From NCBI RefSeq assembly GCF_051020975.1, contig NC_135032.1:9610001-9674000 (forward strand): a stretch of DNA of 64,000 bases, given 5' to 3'. The translations under genes were made by a program, and so were the position numbers. Every line of letters begins with the position of its first letter. Position 1 is the stretch's first letter. Shown one piece after another: positions 62,301-64,000 of this stretch. This stretch comes from Osmia lignaria lignaria. Its lineage: Eukaryota > Arthropoda > Insecta > Hymenoptera > Megachilidae. The notes under the pieces are model-generated. The model saw only the letters and a program-made list of their open reading frames with translations, ran no database searches and was not told where the DNA came from.

Positions 62301-64000
62301 GAATGAGACCATTTCCAGAACTGGCAAATAAACCGTTCTCGAGATATACAGGGTATTATAAAAGTGCGGAAACCTCCTATTACCTCGATAAGAACGCATT
62401 TTCACGGAAAATGACTAACCTAACCCTAACCCTAACCCTAACCTAGGTTAGGTTAGTCATTTTCCGTCATAACCCTAACCCTAACCTTAACCCTAACCTA
62501 GGTTAGGTTAGTCATTTTCCGTGAAAATGCGTTCTTATCAAAGTAATAGGGGGTTTCCGCACTTTTAGAATACCCTGTATATCTCGAGAACGGTTTATTT
62601 ACCAGTTCTGAAAATGGTTTCATTCGATTTCTCGGCCCTCAATTACTATAAATCCGAAGTTTGATTGTCCTGGGGTGATGGGGCCTTTCGGAAGTTTCCC
62701 CCAGATTAATATCATCTATTTACTATCAATGTTCATTTTTAATTTTATGTTGGAGACCGGGGTTGTAGAAATCATGGTACAACAAAAATAAAAAATGCAG
62801 ATTATTTATTACTTCAGACGGTGGTTAACGTGTTACCCGAACCGTAGATACCTACTGGCAAAATGACACATTTTTCCTAAGTTCTACGTGTATTTATATT
62901 TTAAGAAAAGGGCGGCGTGGAAGGGTCAAAGAAAGGAAAGGGCAAAGGTTATAGGTGACTAATTGTAGAATGCAGTTGAGCAATTGAGTATGAGGATGAC
63001 TGATTGTTTATGAAAGATATAGGAGATAGGGAGCAAACGGAGTGACTGTTGGTGTGATTTTGCCCTTGTTAGCCGAAGATAAGGAAGATGATATCCAACA
63101 TTTGTTTTATTATTTATATTAATTATAAAAATAAGAATGCTAAAAATATATAGTTTCCCGCGCTTGACCGGTTAGGGGGGATCAAACTTACTACTGACCA
63201 TCCTCAACTGGTTAAAGAAAAGGAGAGCAAGAGGAAGCCGAAGTCTGATAAAAAGAAGGCAAAATGCGGAAATTTAGAAACGGGGAACAATTATTAGAGA
63301 AATTAAAGGATAAAAGTCTAGAAGACACGATGGAATGTTTGAGGAGCGTAAAAAGGAATGGAAATGAAAAAATAAATCATAGATATTATTTCATTAGCTT
63401 GTAGTTTTTAGTTTTATTTTTAGGGTAAATGTAAGAATGGGATGAAAAAAAAGAGGTGGATGCGCGGATATGAGCATGTAGTATAATTATTATCGTAAAT
63501 CCGTTTATTAATCACAACATTGAATTAAAATAAATATTATTAGGAATAACCTAAGTTATGAAGCCAAGAAAAATTCCAATAATAGTATAATAGTTTGGTG
63601 CATATGAAATATCGTAATAAATCGTTTTGCAACTTCGAAATCTCTTATGTCTAATATTATCAATTGGATTATTAGTGCTTTTAAAAATTTCTATTGTAAT
63701 GACTCTAATTTTTTAGATGTGGCTCCTGCCCCAATGGATACATTGGTAACGGTTCTACCTGTCTTGATTTAAACGAGTGCGAAGTGGCACAACCTTGCCA
63801 CCCCGGCGTACGATGCATCAATCTCCGTCCTGGTTTCAGATGCGAACCTTGTCCACCAGGATTTACTGGGTCTACGATAGAGGGTGTAGGTTTAGATATA
63901 GCCAGAAGTCGTAAACAAGTTTGCCATGATATAAACGAGTGCGAAATTAACAACGGAAATTGCGATCCATACATGGAATGCATTAATACAGAGGTAACTA
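29248..64000 (+). CDS. Tsp: Thrombospondin (COMP/TSP-5-like pentameric type), 5' part
   Basis: Secreted, calcium-binding extracellular-matrix glycoprotein; in insects it acts at muscle-tendon attachment through integrins. Nine exons join in phase: 29248-29323, 32548-32718, 35750-35976, 47845-48454, 48632-48717, 51345-51408, 59015-59237, 61117-61245 and 63717-63993, about 621 codons so far. Order: signal peptide; TSP N-terminal domain; a long polar low-complexity segment; coiled coil ending in CAAC; EGF modules 1-5 (the last two with the calcium-binding D(I/L)NEC start). The last exon ends at a GT donor; type-3 repeats and the C-terminal lectin-like domain should lie to the right. A single N-terminal domain followed directly by a short coiled coil and EGFs, with no vWC or type-1 repeats, marks the pentameric subgroup. 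Introns are large and full of transposons. Confidence 0.95.
29324..31289. other. Tsp intron 1, left part
   Basis: AT-rich intron. At about 30590-30750 there is a degenerate array of ACTTTAGTA-like words at about 10-bp spacing. No other repeat pair or exon is seen. Confidence 0.5.
31290..31857. mobile_element. Long-arm foldback element flanked by TTAA
   Basis: A 568-bp element with TTAA on both sides (31286-31289 and 31858-31861). Its arms of roughly 200 bp (AGGGTATAAAAGGATAAGAT ... and inverse ATCTTATCCTGCTATACCCT) pair across a short loop. A rearranged partial copy is at 21096-21520. No coding capacity. The TTAA flanks suggest piggyBac-type movement, but the class is not certain. Confidence 0.8.
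32548..32718 (+). CDS. Tsp: Tsp exon 2: first part of TSP N-terminal domain
   Basis: Fifty-seven residues with the laminin-G-like pattern AVETLFAVKYGKFRTKIVLML, matching the strand pair of TSP N-terminal domains. Enters and leaves in phase 1. Confidence 0.88.
32763..34086 (-). pseudogene. mariner transposon, internally deleted, transposase broken
   Basis: TA-flanked element with inverted ends CGAGGGTGGATCAAATATTA on the left and CGTGGGTGAATCAAATATAA on the right (read inverted). On the minus strand the transposase starts (MTEQEVHPSVPQHIINKFLT) near 33930. It jumps directly to the catalytic part (IVTCDETWVHHYTPKSKHA, first Asp; LLPHDNVRPHT, second Asp), so most of the helix-turn-helix DNA-binding half is deleted, with a frame change at the joint. 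It is then cut by a 404-bp MITE. The last part (32.83-33.1 kb, with PDLSPCDYHMFGPL giving the third Asp) carries a further in-frame TAG. Inactive. Confidence 0.9.
33119..33522. mobile_element. CAGGGT-end foldback MITE inserted in mariner transposase
   Basis: A 404-bp element flanked by TA, with ends CAGGGTTTACCATTCATCTC and, inverted, CAGGGTCTACCATTTATCTT. Long inverted arms run through GCGCGCGAACTCATGAATGT and GACCGAACTCTGGTCCGAGA. A second copy of the family is at 37764-38129. Non-coding. Confidence 0.88.
34087..35749. other. Tsp intron 2, right part
   Basis: Mostly AT-rich, with a GC-rich patch at 34612-34668 (GGCGCGCCGCGGCGGGGC core). An LTR-like fragment begins ATGTTACGGACCCTC near 35565. 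No exon seen. Confidence 0.35.
35750..35976 (+). CDS. Tsp: Tsp exon 3: second part of TSP N-terminal domain
   Basis: Seventy-six residues including HINLDLSNVHL and IYIDCVYQGVIPL, the conserved end of the N-terminal domain with its Cys. Enters in phase 1 and leaves in phase 0. Confidence 0.9.
35977..37763. other. Tsp intron 3, left part
   Basis: AT-rich with no recognised repeat, apart from the low-complexity TTTTAGAATTTAAG run near 37230-37295 shared with the Acinus intron. Confidence 0.35.
37764..38129. mobile_element. CAGG-end foldback MITE, second copy of the 33119 family
   Basis: A 366-bp, TA-flanked element with ends CAGGATCTACCATTTATCTC and its inverse. It shares the body words ATTCGATATATGCGCCCTCT, GATTCGATTCGGGATACGAG and TCGACCGAACTCTGGTCC with 33119-33522. 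Confidence 0.88.
38703..39147. mobile_element. Foldback element with telomere-like CCCTAA array, copy 1
   Basis: A 445-bp element flanked by a perfect 8-bp repeat GCGTTATG (38695-38702 and 39148-39155). Two arms of about 190 bp (CTTCCGAAAGGCCCCATCAC ... and inverse) pair. At the tip lies an array of CCTAA/CCCTAA units (about 38893-38943). Ends differ slightly: GGGGAAACTTCC against GGGTATACTTCC. The 8-bp duplication suggests a hAT-type mover. Related copies are at 47216-47456 and 62225-62701. Confidence 0.88.
39148..40179. other. Tsp intron 3, middle
   Basis: About 39290-39345 is repeated, inverted and diverged, near 45020-45075 (GTACACTGA.TTTCATCGAA). Otherwise nothing recognised. Confidence 0.35.
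40180..40884. mobile_element. Tigger/pogo-like element, copy 4 (reverse orientation, short)
   Basis: A 705-bp, TA-flanked element with ends CAGTAAAACCTGGATAAATG / CATTTATCCAGGTTTTACTG, inverted relative to copies 2 and 3. The internal 42-bp array is reduced to about one unit with core GTTTCATTTATCCAAGC, and the CTCCACTTGGGGGGATCC block is missing. A third echo, GCACTTATCCAAGCATTC, lies inside the right end. Confidence 0.88.
41229..41556. mobile_element. Foldback MITE with AGGCTGGTTCAGACACGG ends
   Basis: About 328 bp with inverted ends AGGCTGGTTCAGACACGGCT and AGCCGTGTCTGAACCAGCCT, bordered by TAA/TTA. This looks like the PIF/Harbinger group, which makes 3-bp TWA duplications. Internal GTTTAGTAAAACGATTTAGT words are self-complementary. 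Its right edge abuts the TTAA used by the next element. Confidence 0.65.
42027..43050. mobile_element. Tigger/pogo-like element, copy 5 (full length, longest)
   Basis: A 1024-bp, TA-flanked element with ends CAGTAAAAGCTGGATATATG / CATATATCCAGCTTTTACTG. Four tandem units of about 43 bp with core GTTGCATATATCCAGC lie at about 42415-42575, followed by a second, shorter repeat (TACAAATCGTTTGTACCGTG twice). A further echo near 43018 is immediately inside the right end. Sits inside the piggyBac-type element. Confidence 0.9.
43315..43874. mobile_element. CAGRGTGATCC foldback element with nested palindromes
   Basis: A 560-bp, TA-flanked element with ends CAGAGTGATCCTCTCGCTAC and CAGGGTGATCCTCTCGCTAC (inverted), arms of about 75 bp. 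Inside are two further hairpins: 43405-43555 (CAGCGGAGACGGCTGTGTG arm), and 43565-43790, where arms of about 100 bp with few mismatches flank a loop of roughly 20 nt. Non-coding. Confidence 0.85.
43877..44170. mobile_element. Tigger/pogo-like element, copy 6 (right-end fragment)
   Basis: Starts TATCGTGTTTGATATC, directly at the TA next to the foldback 43315-43874. It runs through the body to the intact right end TATCCAGCTTTTACTG and TA. The left half is missing. Confidence 0.8.
44938..45759. other. Tsp intron 3, between elements
   Basis: Contains a diverged inverted match to 39290-39345 at about 45020-45075. No exon or other named feature seen. Confidence 0.35.
45760..46437. mobile_element. 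Tigger/pogo-like element, copy 7 (right end lost)
   Basis: TA-flanked left end CAGTAAAAGATGGATATATG, then the family body in the same orientation as copy 5. Two internal units carry GTTGCATATATCCAGC/T, and there are two TACAAATCGTTTGTACCGTG units. The sequence leaves the family near AATCAGAAAAATCTCATTA. Confidence 0.82.
46438..47215. other. Tsp intron 3: LTR-like sequence
   Basis: Moderately GC-rich with an AATAAA (about 46904) and a TATAAA (about 47026). After the 47216-47456 insertion it continues to GGCTGGTGGCAGCGATAATC near 47593, which resembles the primer-binding region that follows an insect LTR. A solo LTR plus leader is possible but not shown, because I found no second LTR. Confidence 0.3.
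47216..47456. mobile_element. One-armed telomere-array element (copy 2 of the 38703 family)
   Basis: A 241-bp element flanked by the 8-bp repeat CCAGATTT (47208-47215 and 47457-47464). Only one arm is present: it starts GGTTAACCTAGG, runs through five GGGTTA units, then the standard arm to CAGAAGTATACCC. The other arm and its terminal repeat are absent, yet the target duplication is intact. Confidence 0.75.
47845..48454 (+). CDS. Tsp: Tsp exon 4: long low-complexity linker
   Basis: About 203 codons joining the N-terminal domain to the coiled coil. After LRERRSQVKVYPLLSTIDAL it becomes strongly polar (Asn, His, Ser, Asp, Arg, Lys), with no Cys beyond one early residue and no recognisable fold. 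The beginning is family-like; the rest looks like a lineage expansion, probably disordered and possibly glycosaminoglycan-binding given its basic clusters (HNHRSTRRGQ). Confidence 0.85.
48632..48717 (+). CDS. Tsp: Tsp exon 5: coiled-coil start
   Basis: Twenty-nine residues with a heptad-like pattern (IVKTLNELIEGTKKVWREIE). Forms the oligomerisation helix with exon 6. Confidence 0.88.
48955..48990 (-). mobile_element. Helitron 3' terminus in Tsp intron 5
   Basis: On the minus strand: hairpin CCCGTGCATTGCACGGG, 8 nt, CTAG, then T. This is a Helitron-type 3' end with a body expected to the right (49.0 kb onward). The 5' end was not located and no Rep/helicase frame is seen. Confidence 0.55.
48991..50440. 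other. Tsp intron 5, left part
   Basis: AT-rich. Probably includes the body of the Helitron whose 3' end is at 48955. No exon recognised. Confidence 0.35.
50450..50765. repeat. Imperfect foldback in Tsp intron 5
   Basis: TAGTTTTCGGTTTTCGTC (50448) pairs with GACGAAAACCGAAAACTCG (50750), and AAAGAATGGCGCTCTGGTC (50518) with GACCAGAGCGCCATTCTTT (50678). The arms flank a loop around 50590-50650. TTCGTTTGTACCC words lie outside it on both sides (50292 and about 50913-50955). No target duplication was identified. Confidence 0.5.
51345..51408 (+). CDS. Tsp: Tsp exon 6: coiled-coil end with Cys pair
   Basis: RLETQHLRQLIENCAACRV closes the coiled coil. CAAC is the position of the inter-chain disulphides that lock the pentamer in COMP-type thrombospondins. 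Confidence 0.9.
51409..51980. other. Tsp intron 6, left part
   Basis: AT-rich sequence with no recognised feature. Confidence 0.35.
51985..52435. repeat. Two adjacent related hairpins
   Basis: First hairpin about 51985-52195: GTTCACGAGCAAATAGTCCC pairs with GGGGAATATTTGCTCATGAG. Second about 52232-52432: GCTCACGAGTAACTCCCTTT and GGTACCCCCACTCC pair with GGAGTGGGGGTACC and ATTTACTCGTGAAC. The two share the order CACGAG...GGTACC but differ in their loops, so they look like two diverged copies of one foldback side by side. Confidence 0.6.
52517..54121. mobile_element. Composite foldback A with foldback B nested, copy 1
   Basis: Outer ends GGTAATTATCGATATCTCAT (52517) and, inverted, GGTAATTATCGTCATTTCGT (54121), with arms of about 190 bp. 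Within it lies foldback B (about 52690-53168; ACCTACACGTCCACGGCGGT and inverse). A further inverted pair follows at 53171/53776 (ACAGCCGACTCTAGTACTAG and inverse), then 53778/53960 (AGTGTCCGTTCGTCTAGTG and inverse). A second A+B composite is at 57416-58078. Confidence 0.7.
54349..55368. mobile_element. CAGGGTGTTCGACAACAGG foldback element with nested repeat
   Basis: A 1020-bp, TA-flanked element. Arms of about 170 bp start CAGGGTGTTCGACAACAGGT and include ATAGCGTTTACGGCTTTGTT. The loop holds the repeat also seen at 12360-12715. One arm alone is present near 28260-28365. Non-coding. Confidence 0.85.
54530..54870. repeat. Dispersed repeat, inverted copy of 12360-12715
   Basis: Close inverted match to 12360-12715 (ACAACCAACAATATGGCGGC, TTGCATTTTAACCTCTGTTA, TGGGACACCCTATATTTTAT). 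It lies in the loop of the 54349-55368 element. Confidence 0.7.
55369..56593. other. Tsp intron 6, middle
   Basis: No exon recognised. Several open frames here lack family signatures. 56030-56400 is moderately GC-rich and may be decayed transposon sequence. Confidence 0.3.
56594..56930. mobile_element. CAGGGTGTCCCAGAACTGGG foldback MITE, copy 1
   Basis: A 337-bp, TA-flanked element with long inverted arms (CAGGGTGTCCCAGAACTGGG, AGAGGGATGATTGGTGAAGT). A longer copy of the same family is at 59561-60103. Non-coding; the open frames follow the arms. Confidence 0.88.
57416..58078. mobile_element. Composite foldback A with foldback B nested, copy 2
   Basis: Left arm GGTAATTATCGATATCTCGT with CCTATACATATAACCGTTGC; right arm inverted at 57965-58078. 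B lies at about 57586-57938 (ATACCTAGGTGCCCGTGGCG and inverse). The same nesting as in copy 1 at 52517-54121. Confidence 0.68.
58146..58195. repeat. CT/GA microsatellite
   Basis: About 50 bp of mostly CT dinucleotides (TCTCTCTTTCTCTCTCC, then a clean CT run). The Arg/Glu-rich open frame on the minus strand is a by-product of it. Confidence 0.9.
59015..59237 (+). CDS. Tsp: Tsp exon 7: EGF module 1 and start of module 2
   Basis: After a short Thr-rich linker (VPSTTTTAAPLPS) comes the first EGF (CDYKSPCFPGADC ... CGACPPRYIGDGYRC), then the start of the second (CTNNPCFHGVRC). Confidence 0.93.
59561..60103. mobile_element. CAGGGTGTCCCAGAACTGGG foldback MITE, copy 2
   Basis: A 543-bp, TA-flanked element with arms longer than 200 bp (ACAACTTTTTCCTTTGCCAA, ACTCGAAAACGAAGCCTTAA, GCCGAACCACGAGAGTGTTG). 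High arm-to-arm identity suggests it is young. Sits in Tsp intron 7. Confidence 0.88.
60104..61116. other. Tsp intron 7, right part
   Basis: No feature recognised. The open frame at 60635-60877 (-) has no family signature. Confidence 0.35.
61117..61245 (+). CDS. Tsp: Tsp exon 8: end of EGF 2 and start of EGF 3
   Basis: CGKCPSGYVGDGKHC completes EGF 2; CESNPCYAEVEC opens EGF 3. Phase 2 at both ends. Confidence 0.93.
61246..62224. other. Tsp intron 8, left part
   Basis: No exon, repeat pair or RNA gene recognised. Confidence 0.35.
62225..62701. mobile_element. Foldback element with telomere-like array, copy 3
   Basis: A 477-bp element flanked by CAGATTAA (62217-62224 and 62702-62709). Arms match 38703-39147. 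The tip region (AACCCTAACCC... followed by CCTAGGTTAGGTTAGTCATT) is tandemly duplicated at about 62410-62520. Ends are AGGTATACTTCC and, inverted, GGGGAAACTTCC. Confidence 0.88.
62702..63716. other. Tsp intron 8, right part
   Basis: AT-rich, purine-rich around 63200-63350, with no feature recognised. Confidence 0.35.
63717..63993 (+). CDS. Tsp: Tsp exon 9: end of EGF 3, EGF 4, start of EGF 5
   Basis: CGSCPNGYIGNGSTC ends EGF 3. DLNECEVAQPCHPGVRC begins a calcium-binding EGF 4 and DINECEINNGNC begins EGF 5, which would be completed beyond the window. Ends at the GT donor 63994-63995. Confidence 0.93.

Noticed and set aside
1..64000. tRNA or rRNA genes
   Set aside because: No tRNA A/B-box pair with a cloverleaf, and no recognisable rRNA stretch, was found on either strand by eye.

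Overview
The window reads as insect nuclear DNA: AT-rich, genes split into many short exons with GT..AG introns, and very dense in old transposable elements. A hymenopteran such as an ant or bee is plausible, but nothing in the sequence proves the order.

Three conserved genes can be reconstructed exon by exon. At 175-3074 (+) lies the 3' part of Acinus, an RNA-binding protein of the ASAP/exon-junction complex. At 5790-9566 (-) lies a complete 15-exon, 658-residue TM9SF2-type nonaspanin; it converges on Acinus across a 2.7 kb intergenic region. From 29248 to beyond the right edge (+) lies the 5' part of a thrombospondin gene: signal peptide, TSP N-terminal domain, a long low-complexity exon, the coiled coil with its Cys pair, and five EGF modules, the last cut by the window. 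In all three genes the phase is kept at every junction.

Between TM9SF2 and thrombospondin (about 10-29 kb) there are mostly transposons. There is also a three-exon THAP-domain pseudogene (17110-17734, -) and a decayed Ty3/Gypsy-type element (about 23745-27980). That element keeps zinc knuckle, protease, integrase and an env-like reading frame but has lost its reverse transcriptase.

Almost all of 29.3-63.7 kb is thrombospondin intron, packed with nested non-autonomous elements. They include piggyBac-type elements flanked by TTAA, many TA-flanked foldbacks with CAGGGT ends, a deleted mariner carrying another MITE, a Helitron terminus, and several composites.

Two element families stand out. 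One is a Tigger/pogo-like family (TA-CAGTAAAA ends) whose internal 42-bp tandem repeats copy the element's own terminal sequence and change in step with it. The other is a foldback family with 8-bp target duplications that carries TTAGGG-type telomere-like arrays at its hairpin tip, including a one-armed copy that still has its own 8-bp target duplication.
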